Source of the DNA: Paenibacillus sp. W2I17
Lineage (GTDB): Bacteria; Bacillota; Bacilli; Paenibacillales; Paenibacillaceae
DNA: 64,000 nt
Direction: 5' to 3'
NCBI RefSeq assembly: GCF_030815985.1
Contig: NZ_JAUSXM010000001.1
Location: forward strand, 3,968,001 to 4,032,000
Made by a program: the position numbers and the translations under genes. Positions 26,283 through 35,065 of this stretch are shown here, in pieces (the first letter of the stretch is position 1; each line of letters begins with the position of its first letter). The notes below the pieces were generated by a model, which had not been told where the DNA came from, made no database searches, and saw only the letters and a program-made list of their open reading frames with translations.

Positions 26283-27248
26283 TTACCGATCCCGCAAAAT
26301 CACCGCAGGTACAAGTCGAATGTAGATTAGCTCCCCTGCAAGTTCCACCATCGTCTGTGTAACGATGACTGCCGCAGCTATAGTTGCCCATTCTGGCGGC
26401 AGTGCGAGGGCCAGCGGTAGAACAACCAGCGAATTCCGTGTGGCTGAACTGAAAATCAACGCCCGCCCTGCACCTGGACTCAATCGAAACCCATTAGCAA
26501 TGATCCGAGATATCCAAGGCATAATGATCAGAAAAGCAACGTAGATTGGGATCACGTTCACGATAATCGCCATATCATTGTAGACTTTGCCAATCTGGGA
26601 AGCGACAACCACGATTAGCGCTAGTGCCATCATCGGAACCGGGAGCCATGCCGTCATATTCATGACCCGCTCCCCGCTCACTTTACCTCTGGAGAAAACT
26701 TGTGTAACAACAGCGAGCAGCAGTGGAATAACGATCAGGAACAGAAAAGCCTCTACAAACGGCCCTACCTGCATGATCTGTGCCACCTCGGTACCCATCA
26801 ATAGCCATAAATAAAACGGCAACAAGATCATTTGTATAACAAATAAAAGAGGTGTTGCGGCCAGCATCAGTTTCTCATTGCCCCTGCCGAGTTGTGCGAA
26901 CACAATGACGTAATCAATACAGGGCGTTAACAGTACCAGATAGACTCCGATCAGAACGCCTGGTGATTGCGGAAAGACAAGTGTAAGCAACCATACAACT
27001 ACAGGTACTACGATAAAATTAGCCACCAGTAGCGCCCCCATAAATCGAAGGTTGGACCAGGATTCTTTTAACTGTAAAAAGGGAATCTGTACAAACATGC
27101 TGTATAACAGAACGGCAAGAACCGGGGACACGGTGTAGTGTAAAACATTCCCCCATACCGGATTACTCAGCCCTATCGATGCTCCTAAAAACAATGCAAC
27201 TACATAGAACCAGGTTTGCTGTTGCTCCATCGTTTCTTTTGTGAGCAT
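26283..27248 (-). CDS. Bile acid:sodium symporter / ACR3-like efflux protein
   Basis: The 321-aa polytopic membrane protein has about ten segments in the BASS/ACR3 fold. TPCIDYVIVFAQLGRGNEKL places a Cys in the position of the conserved Cys of ACR3 arsenite pumps. ATRNSLVVLPLALALPPEW resembles the second signature region. Arsenite export is plausible, but no arsR or arsC lies nearby, so the substrate is open. The start is set at MLTKETM (27248), just after GGAGGAAG; the longer frame upstream has no ribosome site. It is divergent from the TspO-like gene. Confidence 0.82.
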   Translation of the reverse strand: MLTKETMEQQQTWFYVVALFLGASIGLSNPVWGNVLHYTVSPVLAVLLYSMFVQIPFLQLKESWSNLRFMGALLVANFIVVPVVVWLLTLVFPQSPGVLIGVYLVLLTPCIDYVIVFAQLGRGNEKLMLAATPLLFVIQMILLPFYLWLLMGTEVAQIMQVGPFVEAFLFLIVIPLLLAVVTQVFSRGKVSGERVMNMTAWLPVPMMALALIVVVASQIGKVYNDMAIIVNVIPIYVAFLIIMPWISRIIANGFRLSPGAGRALIFSSATRNSLVVLPLALALPPEWATIAAAVIVTQTMVELAGELIYIRLVPAVILRDR

Positions 27249-27473
27249 TCTCTTCCTCCTCTTCCAGTGGGACATCGTGGGCATGGACATATTTCTGTTT
27301 GGTTTCGCGTACATTGGGACAGAGTACCGTTCCAACGTAGCCGCAGAGCACAAGAATCTGCAAGATCAACTTGTGAATTTTTTGCGGCTGTTATTAGAAT
27401 GTGCAAGAACTGGGTATATTCATTGTAGACTGACCCGTGGTTCATTCATTCGTTAAACCAAGGAGGAAACACA

Positions 27474-28232
27474 ATGTCACGTAACAATCCGTACAAGTGG
27501 TTAAACGCCATTGGTTTTATCGCTGTAATTATCGTGAACTACCTCTCCAACGCTCTGCCGATCGGGGGCAAGACCAATAAAGAAGTATCGGATATGTATC
27601 CTGTGCTGCTCACACCTTCTGGCTATGCCTTCTCTATATGGGGTTTGATCTACTTGCTGCTGGCAGGGTTTGTGATCTATCAGTTCGTGCCTGCTTCCTG
27701 GAAAAGGGACTCGATTACCCGTCTCGGGTATTGGTTCCTGGCAAGCTGTGCCTTTAACGTAGCCTGGATTTTTGCTTTTCAAAACTTGCAGACCGGTCTC
27801 GCTTTACTGATCATTGTACTGCTTCTGTTGTGCCTGATCATGCTGTATGTAAAAACACGTACCATTACTGTTCCAACCACTGCTGAGATCTGGCTTGTGA
27901 AGCTGCCATTCAGCATCTATCTTGGATGGATTAGCGTGGCAACGATTGTCAATGCAGCTGTATTGTTATATAAAATTGGCTGGGATGGTTTTGGTATCAG
28001 CGAACCAACCTGGACGATCATTATGCTGATTGTCGGTATGGTGCTGGCTGTACTCGTTAGCTTCCGTTATCGCGATAGCATATACCCACTTGTATTCACA
28101 TGGGCATATATCGCCATTGCACTTAAACAAAAGGATGTCACTTCCGTATATTATACGGCAATCATCATTGCGATCGTACTGGCCATCTACGCGGTATGGC
28201 TGTTCTTCGCCCGTAATCAGGATCGCGATTGA
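27474..28232 (+). CDS. TspO/MBR-like tryptophan-rich membrane protein
   Basis: The 252-aa integral membrane protein has seven or more hydrophobic segments. TPSGYAFSIWGLIYLLLAGFVIYQF matches the TspO/MBR signature region, and AFNVAWIFAFQNLQTGLALLIIVLLL follows. It is longer than classical TspO (about 160 aa), matching the extended tryptophan-rich family of Gram-positives. TspO-type proteins bind porphyrins or sterols and act in stress responses; this function is not proven for the long branch. AAGGAGG is well placed before the ATG. Confidence 0.85.
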   Translation: MSRNNPYKWLNAIGFIAVIIVNYLSNALPIGGKTNKEVSDMYPVLLTPSGYAFSIWGLIYLLLAGFVIYQFVPASWKRDSITRLGYWFLASCAFNVAWIFAFQNLQTGLALLIIVLLLLCLIMLYVKTRTITVPTTAEIWLVKLPFSIYLGWISVATIVNAAVLLYKIGWDGFGISEPTWTIIMLIVGMVLAVLVSFRYRDSIYPLVFTWAYIAIALKQKDVTSVYYTAIIIAIVLAIYAVWLFFARNQDRD

Positions 28233-28278
28233 GTAGTTTCCATGATATATAACGCTTAAATATAACGAAAAAACATAA

Positions 28279-28323
28279 GCAAAAAGCCGATTCTGGTCAT
28301 TCGACCTGAAATCGGCTTTTTAT
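28279..28323. terminator. Bidirectional terminator between TspO-like and ridA genes
   Basis: AAAAAGCCGATT pairs with AATCGGCTTTTT across a short loop. Confidence 0.85.
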
Positions 28324-28349
28324 GTATACCGCAGCGAATGAAGGTTGTC

Positions 28350-28724
28350 CTATTTCAGGGCAATAACTTCAATCTCCACCAATGCATCTTTTGGCAAACG
28401 AGCAACTTCCACTGCACTGCGTGCAGGATACGGCTGTTCAAAGAACGTGCTATACACTTCATTCACAGGAACGAAGTCATTCATGTCCTTCAGGAACACC
28501 GTCGTTTTCACAATTTTATCCATACTTGTACCTGCTGCTTCAAGGATAGCCTTCACATTGCTCAAAGACAGACGTGTCTGCTCCTGTACATCTGCGCCGA
28601 ACTCTCCCGTTTGAGGATTCAGACCAAGCTGTCCGGAAGTGTAGATGAAATCACCTGCATCAACGGCTTGACTGTATGGACCAATGGCGCCTGGCGCTTG
28701 ATCGGTAGAGATTGTTTTTTTCAT
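28350..28724 (-). CDS. ridA: RidA, 2-iminobutanoate/2-iminopropanoate deaminase
   Basis: This 124-aa canonical RidA hydrolyses the reactive enamine/imine products of PLP enzymes in the cytoplasm. Signature segments are AIGPYSQAV near the N-terminus, IYTSGQLGLNPQTGE, and PYPARSAVEVARLPKDALVEIEVIA, which includes the catalytic Arg of the RSAVEV motif. AAAGGAG precedes the ATG at 28724; an upstream in-frame extension lacks a ribosome site. Unlike the divergent RidA-like protein at 7286, all active-site features are present. It lies about 150 bp downstream of an NAD(P)-binding protein gene on the same strand. Confidence 0.94.
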   Translation of the reverse strand: MKKTISTDQAPGAIGPYSQAVDAGDFIYTSGQLGLNPQTGEFGADVQEQTRLSLSNVKAILEAAGTSMDKIVKTTVFLKDMNDFVPVNEVYSTFFEQPYPARSAVEVARLPKDALVEIEVIALK

Positions 28725-28871
28725 GGACGAGTTCTCCTTTGTGTTCGTTATCCTGCTGCGCATGGAGTCAGGGTTCGAACTCATTTTTGTTGCCTATTAT
28801 ACCACGATCTACCTCAGGCGAGAAACGCTCCTGCCTATACACATGGAGCAAACAGCTCGTTCAAAGGTTTC

Positions 28872-29552
28872 TTAGCCCCCGTCCACACCAAGGACATGAA
28901 TGACTTCATTCGCATACACATGGTTTCCCTTGGCTTGCACCAGCGCAATATTTGTCATGGCCTGTGCAATGGTTGCGGCGTGGACCGCCCGGTATTTGTC
29001 CGCTCTGCCTTTCATCCAGCGATCCAGAAACTTCATGGCATAGGCAGCCATCTGCTCACCGAACCGCTTCTCGTTTCGATCTCCCAGAATTAAGGAAGGA
29101 CGGAAGATATGCAATGACGGAAAACCGATATCGGACAATGCATCCTCCATTTCCCCTTTGGTCCGACTGTAAAAGACCCGGGAACCTGCACTTGCTCCCA
29201 TGGAGGAGATCACCAGCATCTGTGATACACCATGTTGCTTCGCAATAGTAGCTGCACGAACCGGGTAATGATAATCCACCTGACGGAAATTGTCCTGACT
29301 GCCTGCTTTTTTGATCGTTGTCCCCAAACAACAGTACAGGTCATCGATTCCGTCGAATAAGTGGTCTTGGCTCTCCAGCTGTCCCCAGTCCACCACATGC
29401 TGTTCCAGTTTGGTATGTTGCAGCTCAAGCGGACGTCTAACCAGAACGCGAACCAGGCTGTATGCCGGGTGCTCCAGCAGATGATGAACCAGTAATTCAC
29501 CTACAAGCCCCGTGGCTCCAATCACCATGGCTTTCCGTTCGAGACGATTCAA
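28872..29552 (-). CDS. NAD(P)-binding atypical SDR-family protein
   Basis: The 226-aa Rossmann-fold protein starts KAMVIGATGLVGELLVHHLL (GATGxxG) and continues DLYCCLGTTIKKAGSQDNFRQVDYHYPV and LVISSMGASAGSRVFYSRTKGEME (YxxxK-like). HIFRPSLILGDRNEKR is typical of the HTATIP2/YwnB-like atypical SDRs. The substrate is unknown. Translation starts at TTG (29552), 7 nt after GGAGG; an internal ATG eight codons in is less well placed. Confidence 0.88.
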   Translation of the reverse strand: MNRLERKAMVIGATGLVGELLVHHLLEHPAYSLVRVLVRRPLELQHTKLEQHVVDWGQLESQDHLFDGIDDLYCCLGTTIKKAGSQDNFRQVDYHYPVRAATIAKQHGVSQMLVISSMGASAGSRVFYSRTKGEMEDALSDIGFPSLHIFRPSLILGDRNEKRFGEQMAAYAMKFLDRWMKGRADKYRAVHAATIAQAMTNIALVQAKGNHVYANEVIHVLGVDGG

Positions 29553-29622
29553 TTACATCCCTCCACTTCGCCAACTTTTTTTGAAGTCATACCAGATATA
29601 TATGATCAACCTAATCATTTAC

Positions 29623-29671
29623 AAGGTTGTTCTGTCATCGAAGTGCCAGTGTAAATATTCATTAGTTGAAA
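29623..29671. repeat. Partial copy of dispersed repeat family 2
   Basis: About 49 bp match the right end of the longer repeats at 43934 and 56046. The shared core is GGTTGTTCTGTCATCG, followed by AGTGTAAAT and ATTC. Confidence 0.65.
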
Positions 29672-29682
29672 TTATATCGTTT

Positions 29683-30966
29683 CTATTTTAACAGTACACG
29701 ACGTCCAAGGGTAAATGTCAGAATCAGCATCACGACACCAACCCCCACCTGAAATCCATAGGCTGAGATCCAGGCCAGCGCATCGGACCAGGTTTCCATC
29801 TTTTCATACAACCAGCCACCCAACAACGGCCCGAGAAACGAAGTTACTCCGGTCAGAGCCGAATACACCGCGACAAACATCGGTCTTTCACTTTTGGGTG
29901 TGTCTCCAATCGTAAAGTTAAATGCCAGCTGGTTAAATCCGCCTACACCGATCCCAAGGAAGATATGAGATAGAAATAGTGCGATCAATACGGGCATGAA
30001 CGACATTAAACCCCACGACAAACAGGAGAGTGCAATGACTGGCAACGTCCAAAACAACAGGGTTTTGTTACTGAATCTGGCATTCAGATTGCCCCAGACA
30101 TAGAACCCGGCCATCATGACCAGCGTCTGGACTACCGTGATCAGGGATACCGTCTGATAATTGATGTTCAATAAATCGAGCATAACATAGGAATAGAGCG
30201 GAACAATCAAGGTCTGGATCAATAACCAGACAGCCAGGAAAAGCGTTGCTTTCAGGAAAGAACGATCCTGGAACGGCTTGATAAACATGCGCCAGAAAAC
30301 CTTTTCGGTAGAACGTTCAAAGGCCACGTCCGGATAGAAGAAATAGATGACTGTATTGGCAATGGCACATATCCACACCGGAATAAACAGGATCAGAAAG
30401 CCCATTTCTCCAGGGTAACGGTCCAAAACAATACCACCTGCGAATAAGCATACGCTTCCAAGAGCATTCAGAATCGTATTTCGAATTCCAAAATAACGCC
30501 CTCTCACCTTGGCAGGTACGATATCGCCAATTAGTGAAGTCCAGATCATACCGCCGATGGTATTTGATATAAAAGCAACCGTGTATACGCCAATATATAC
30601 GCTTACCCACCACTCTTTGGGGAATATAAACGGAATCAGTCCCGTTGCACTCCACAAGATACGATGAGTGCCCACGAACAGCAGAAGCATGCGTTTACGG
30701 CTGCGAATACGCTGCATCCAGTAAGCTGCTCCGATCTGGGCAATGTTTACAAACGTCGTAATCGCGAGCACAAAGCCGATATGTCTCGACCCGGCCCCAA
30801 GGTACAGCAGAAATCCGGTTAAAAACGGGCCTCCCAGCAAGGTCTGTAAAATAATTGCCGGTACACCCTCCCATGTTGCAATCGATAAATTCGTGCGTTG
30901 TGTCGAACCCTTGCGCCGTGGTTTGCTTGCTAACGGGGGAGGGTTAACGTTGACCGTCTTCTGTAT
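29683..30966 (-). CDS. MFS transporter, start codon unclear
   Basis: This major facilitator superfamily permease has 11-12 hydrophobic segments (GPFLTGFLLYLGAGSRHIGFVLAITTFVNIAQ, and a C-terminal bundle ending near GRRVLLK). The family-typical N-terminus NLSIATWEGVPAIIL-QTLLGGPFLTG lies partly upstream of the first canonical in-frame start (TTG at 30840). The frame stays open upstream, and an AUA codon at 30966 sits 9 nt after an AAGGAG site. The gene therefore either uses a non-standard start or carries a small sequence error. The substrate is unknown. Confidence 0.8.
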   Translation of the reverse strand: MQKTVNVNPPPLASKPRRKGSTQRTNLSIATWEGVPAIILQTLLGGPFLTGFLLYLGAGSRHIGFVLAITTFVNIAQIGAAYWMQRIRSRKRMLLLFVGTHRILWSATGLIPFIFPKEWWVSVYIGVYTVAFISNTIGGMIWTSLIGDIVPAKVRGRYFGIRNTILNALGSVCLFAGGIVLDRYPGEMGFLILFIPVWICAIANTVIYFFYPDVAFERSTEKVFWRMFIKPFQDRSFLKATLFLAVWLLIQTLIVPLYSYVMLDLLNINYQTVSLITVVQTLVMMAGFYVWGNLNARFSNKTLLFWTLPVIALSCLSWGLMSFMPVLIALFLSHIFLGIGVGGFNQLAFNFTIGDTPKSERPMFVAVYSALTGVTSFLGPLLGGWLYEKMETWSDALAWISAYGFQVGVGVVMLILTFTLGRRVLLK

Positions 30967-31048
30967 GGGGATACACTCCTTAGACCGGGTCTCAAAAGCC
31001 GGTCGATGCTAGTTGTCATCCCAAATTCTACTCACGGCGCGAAGGTTG

Positions 31049-32464
31049 TCAACTCATTTTTTCACGGTCCAACGGAAGATAGAGATGGAAGGTGCTTCCT
31101 TTACCTTCAGTGCTCTCCAGTTCAATCGATCCCCCCAGTAATCTCGCTAAATCCCGACTGATTGACAGGCCAAGTCCGGTACCGCCAAATTTTCGACTAA
31201 TCGACCCGTCCGCCTGCTGAAATGCTTCAAATATGGAATGATGCTTGTCCTCAGAAATGCCAATGCCTGTGTCCTGAACAGAGAAAATAAGCCATCTATT
31301 CTGAATACCTGCATTCTTAATCTGCTTGGTGCTTACGGTCAGCGTGACCTTCCCCCGGTGAGTGAACTTGATGGCGTTGGACATCAGATTCCGCAAAATC
31401 TGTTGAACCCGCTGGGGATCAGACCAGAGCGTCTCGGGCAGTCCCTGTTTTTTGTCCAGAACCAACTGAATTCCCTTTTTCTCAGCACCGAGCTGAAAGT
31501 GGCTCATGGCATCTTCTGTAAGTTGTGCGACACTGATATCCTCCAGTACAATATCCAGCCGCCCCGCTTCTACTTTGGAGAGATCCAGAATATCGTTAAT
31601 GAGCGTGAGCAGTTCCTGCCCGGAGTGGTCGATCATATTGGCAAAACGTACAACATCCTCCTGATCCATCGTGTCGGCATTCTCGCTGATCATCTGGGCA
31701 AAGTTAATGACACTATTAAGCGGTGTACGCAGTTCATGGGACATATTGGCGAGAAATTCGGATTTGTACTGTGAGGCAATCATCAATTGTTTCGCTCGAT
31801 CCTCCAGTACAATCTGGGCTTTCTGTAACTCTTCCTTTTGCACAGACAATAGCCGGTTTGTACTCTGGATCAGCAAAATACGATTCTGTTCATTCTGAAA
31901 ATCACGTAAAATAAATGCAAAAATAAGGCTCAGCAAAATGCCTGTAGGGAGTGTATAAGGCATAATATGTGAAAAGAAGTATGTAGCCGGGATCACACCA
32001 ACGATAGCAATGTTTACACTATTGACCACATTGACGATAACTGTAACAAGGATTCCTTTAATAATCAGCCTGTAGTTGCTGCGTCTCATCCATATATTCA
32101 GACCTGCACATATCACGCCCAAAATAGACATGTTAAGTACTGCCGCCAATGTAGCATCCGTGATGCCAAAAGTCAGCCTCGACAGCCCAATTCCAATACC
32201 CACGATGATTACGCTATAGGGTTGTCTATACGTTAGAACGGCAACAATTAAAGGAACATAACGAAGGTCAAAGACCACTTCATCGGTGAGTTGAAACCCA
32301 AAAACCGTACTGATCCAACCTGCAAAAATAAGGACAAGCACGGAACTGATCTGCTTCACTCGGGAAGAGGTACGTATTACGACATATTTATAGAACACAC
32401 TAGCAAGATATGCAATGGTAATAAGCATCCCCATATTCAATACGAACATTTTTGAAAATTGCAT
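31049..32464 (-). CDS. Membrane sensor histidine kinase with 5TM-LytS-like sensor
   Basis: The 471-aa protein has five or six membrane helices at residues 5-190, including DLRYVPLIVAVLTYRQPYSVIIVGIGIGLSRLTFG, which resembles the 5TMR-LYT sensor. A coiled linker follows, then the HisKA H-box MSHELRTPLNSVINFAQMISE. The ATPase domain has NAIKFTHRGK (N box), VQDTGIGIS (G1) and FGGTGLGLSISRDLARLLGG (G2). No response regulator lies next to it, so its partner is elsewhere. AGGAGTG precedes the ATG. Confidence 0.94.
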   Translation of the reverse strand: MQFSKMFVLNMGMLITIAYLASVFYKYVVIRTSSRVKQISSVLVLIFAGWISTVFGFQLTDEVVFDLRYVPLIVAVLTYRQPYSVIIVGIGIGLSRLTFGITDATLAAVLNMSILGVICAGLNIWMRRSNYRLIIKGILVTVIVNVVNSVNIAIVGVIPATYFFSHIMPYTLPTGILLSLIFAFILRDFQNEQNRILLIQSTNRLLSVQKEELQKAQIVLEDRAKQLMIASQYKSEFLANMSHELRTPLNSVINFAQMISENADTMDQEDVVRFANMIDHSGQELLTLINDILDLSKVEAGRLDIVLEDISVAQLTEDAMSHFQLGAEKKGIQLVLDKKQGLPETLWSDPQRVQQILRNLMSNAIKFTHRGKVTLTVSTKQIKNAGIQNRWLIFSVQDTGIGISEDKHHSIFEAFQQADGSISRKFGGTGLGLSISRDLARLLGGSIELESTEGKGSTFHLYLPLDREKMS

Positions 32465-32603
32465 TCACTCACTCCTGTTGTACCGACTTTACTGGCCAAA
32501 TTGCCTTCGTCCGTATGTGTCTCTATCATATCATGCCCATTGAAACTTCCGCATTCCTTCTTCGTCAAAAAAATACACAAAAATACACAAATCAGGATTC
32601 AAT

Positions 32604-32631
32604 TTGTGCGCTGGTCGTAGTAGAATATATT
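32604..32631 (+). promoter_or_regulatory. Possible sigma-A promoter for the PAP2 gene
   Basis: TTGTGC, a 16-bp spacer and TATATT. A perfect inverted repeat CATGCTCC/GGAGCATG at 32666-32683 follows, between promoter and ribosome site, and could be an operator or leader hairpin. Confidence 0.4.
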
Positions 32632-32704
32632 GTTGTTTAAATTTGAATTAGTTATTTGCTGGGGTCATGCTCCTAGGGAGCATGAATGAAAGGAGTAAGG
32701 TGTT

Positions 32705-33358
32705 GTGCAATTGTTAAAAAGCAAATCCTATTGGCTGTCATTGAGTTTGATGCTGTCTTTGGCCGTCATGGGGCTGTTCTATGATATTCTTAATAGTCCA
32801 GAACGCGGGTTCGTAGTGCTTGATTCGCCGCTCGACCGGATCATTGCCTACGTGCCTGGCATGTCCATTCCATATTTGGGCTGGTACCCGTTTGTATTCG
32901 GTGTGCTCGCTTACCTGTGTGCCAAGGATCGCCTGACGTATTACCGTGTCTTGTTATCCATGAATATCTGTGTCTGGATATGTTATCTGATCTACTTCAA
33001 CTTTCAGACCATGGTACCGCGCCCGGAACTGACGGGTACAGGCCTGGGAGCATCTGTTCTCGGATGGCTCTATAGCCAGGATCGTCCTTATAATTGTTTT
33101 CCAAGTATTCATTCTCTTCACTCTTATCTGGTTATGCGTGCTGTTCTCTCGGTTCCAAGCATCCGCAAACCCATCAAGATTTTGGTGGCCGCCGGGGCAG
33201 CAACCATTATAGTATCCACGCTAATGATCAAACAACATGTGATCTATGACGCCTTGGGTGCAGTCATACTCGGCGAATGTGTTCTCACCATCATAACAGG
33301 CCTCGCTCTTCACCGGAGACGCAGAAAAGAATCGAAGTGGACAGAGGGGATCAGCTGA
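32705..33358 (+). CDS. PAP2-superfamily membrane phosphatase
   Basis: The 217-aa polytopic membrane protein has the PAP2 catalytic signature in order: PRPE (phosphate-binding Arg/Pro region, about 104), PSIHSLHSYL (the PSxH motif, about 138-141) and KQHVIYDALGAVI (H..D, about 178). The spacing fits inositol-phosphoryl-transferase-like or lipid phosphatase members. It would act on lipid phosphates on the outer membrane leaflet. It starts with GTG at 32705, after AAAGGAG. It is convergent with the HD-GYP gene and shares a hairpin with it. Confidence 0.9.
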   Translation: MQLLKSKSYWLSLSLMLSLAVMGLFYDILNSPERGFVVLDSPLDRIIAYVPGMSIPYLGWYPFVFGVLAYLCAKDRLTYYRVLLSMNICVWICYLIYFNFQTMVPRPELTGTGLGASVLGWLYSQDRPYNCFPSIHSLHSYLVMRAVLSVPSIRKPIKILVAAGAATIIVSTLMIKQHVIYDALGAVILGECVLTIITGLALHRRRRKESKWTEGIS

Positions 33359-33372
33359 TCCCTCACTTCGAT
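33336..33372. terminator. Inverted repeat shared by two convergent genes
   Basis: ATCGAAGTG..GGGATCAG and CTGATCCC..CACTTCGAT form a long stem that includes the PAP2 stop codon. T-runs are weak, so its terminator role is likely but not certain. Confidence 0.5.
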
Positions 33373-34874
33373 GGTTTCTGAAGATGCTGTTGTCGTCTCC
33401 ATTCATCAATAAACAAACCTGCAAAATAGGGGTCCCATTGGGTCCCTTTTCCTTCTTCCAAAATCGTTAGCGCTTTCTCGTGACTCATTCCATTCCGATA
33501 TGGTCGATCAGACGTCATGGCATCAAAGGCATCCGCTACCGCAATGATGCGGCCAAAAAGGGGAATATCATCACCAGCCATCCCATCCGGGTATCCTTTG
33601 CCATCATATCTCTCATGGTGAGATCGTACACCTGGCAGAAAGTCGGCCATGGCATCAATAGGCTCTATTTGCAACAAAATACTCTCTCCCTGCACGGGAT
33701 GTGTACGAATAATCGCAAATTCCTCATCGCTTAGTTTTCCATCCTTCAGCAGTACCTCATCAGGTATGCCGATTTTCCCGATATCATGAAGCAGGGCTGA
33801 TTTGTACAATAAATCCGCCTGTTCCTCATTCATTCCGCTCAACTTGCCAATCATCAGCGAATACTCTGCCACACGCATGGAATGCCCTGCCGTGTACTTA
33901 TCTCGGGCGTCTAAAGCAGCAGCCAGTGTAGAAAAATAACTTTGCAAAAGCTGTCGATTACGTTCCTGTCTCATCTCAAGTCGATTAATCATCATATTGA
34001 AACCGGAGATTAGTGCAGAAAATTCATCCGCATACAGATCCGGAGCTCTTCTGCCAAGATCTCCCTCCTGAATTCGGTTCATCTCATGCGTCAGCTCGGC
34101 AACCGGATCACGAACATCACGAATCAACAGCCAGCTTCCCACCAGCGCAAACCCCGCGCCCAGAACAACGATGAGAATTCCCCACAGTATGTACTCTTTC
34201 GCAAATTCACTGTCCATATACTGAAGTCTGATATATGTAGCCAGGAAAAATAGAAATAGAGGAAATAAGCCAATCAGTGCCGTACTTAGCTGAAATTTAC
34301 GCTGGATCGATACCAGAATGCGCCCTCCCAGCGAAGGTTCCATCCCGTATTGGACTTTGCCTCGATGTCGAATCTCAAGTAACAGGGGTCTAATCGCCCG
34401 CACCGTTAGGTAATACTCAATCAGCGCATGCATGATGGCAATCAGAAAGGCACACGCAGCGGCCACGACAGTATAGAAGTAAGGAAATTCAAGCCACCCT
34501 GTGGATATCATCCATATTGTTAATCCGGCTGCCGGAAGTGAGAAGCCAAGCATGTGCGGACCCATGATCCGATATATGGTCTGTCCCGGGAAACGATGAA
34601 TTTTCTCATACATGTGGTTCAATTCGTCTCTCTCATGATGCTCGGAAGTGAAAAATTGTCTTATGGGGCCAAGCTGTACCCACAGCGTAATTAATTCTGC
34701 AACCAGCATGAACAAGATTGAAATCAGTACAATGAAGATGAGTCGAACAAATTGAATATTGGGTATTTGCAGAGTAGATACCATAACTACTGTACCGACA
34801 ACAAAAACAGCTGCCAGTGAACCGATCAGATAATTGCGTATCAGGCGAAAGATAAATGAACGGTATGCTTCCAA
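33363..34874 (-). CDS. HD-GYP-domain membrane protein (putative c-di-GMP phosphodiesterase)
   Basis: The 503-aa protein has six hydrophobic segments in residues about 10-245. A HAMP-like segment follows (RDVRDPVAELTHEMNRIQEGDLGRRAPD). The C-terminal HD-GYP domain has SMRVAEYSLMIGKLSG, catalytic HDIGKIGIPDEVLLKDGKL, HPVQGESILL, HHERYDGKGYPDG (the GYP motif) and DAFDAMTSDRPYR. HD-GYP enzymes hydrolyse cyclic di-GMP. Translation appears to start at TTG (34874), 5 nt after GAGGGG. It is convergent with the PAP2 gene. Confidence 0.93.
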   Translation of the reverse strand: MEAYRSFIFRLIRNYLIGSLAAVFVVGTVVMVSTLQIPNIQFVRLIFIVLISILFMLVAELITLWVQLGPIRQFFTSEHHERDELNHMYEKIHRFPGQTIYRIMGPHMLGFSLPAAGLTIWMISTGWLEFPYFYTVVAAACAFLIAIMHALIEYYLTVRAIRPLLLEIRHRGKVQYGMEPSLGGRILVSIQRKFQLSTALIGLFPLFLFFLATYIRLQYMDSEFAKEYILWGILIVVLGAGFALVGSWLLIRDVRDPVAELTHEMNRIQEGDLGRRAPDLYADEFSALISGFNMMINRLEMRQERNRQLLQSYFSTLAAALDARDKYTAGHSMRVAEYSLMIGKLSGMNEEQADLLYKSALLHDIGKIGIPDEVLLKDGKLSDEEFAIIRTHPVQGESILLQIEPIDAMADFLPGVRSHHERYDGKGYPDGMAGDDIPLFGRIIAVADAFDAMTSDRPYRNGMSHEKALTILEEGKGTQWDPYFAGLFIDEWRRQQHLQKPSK

Positions 34875-35011
34875 CTGAACCCCTCACTCTCTATGTGCAA
34901 CCAGTTCTCCCTTGAGACACAGGGAGATTAAGGGTATTGCCTTCTATTTGTTTATCGGTTGCTCCGACTAAAAAAATTAATAAAATCCAATGGGTGGGCA
35001 CCAGAACTGGG

Positions 35012-35050
35012 AAACACAAAAAGGCTGCTCCACGACGGAGCAGCCTTTGG
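35012..35050 (-). terminator. Intrinsic terminator of the sigma/anti-sigma operon
   Basis: AAAGGCTGCTCC pairs with GGAGCAGCCTTT, with TTTTTGTGTTT on the minus strand. Confidence 0.9.
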
Positions 35051-35065
35051 TGATATATCCTATAT

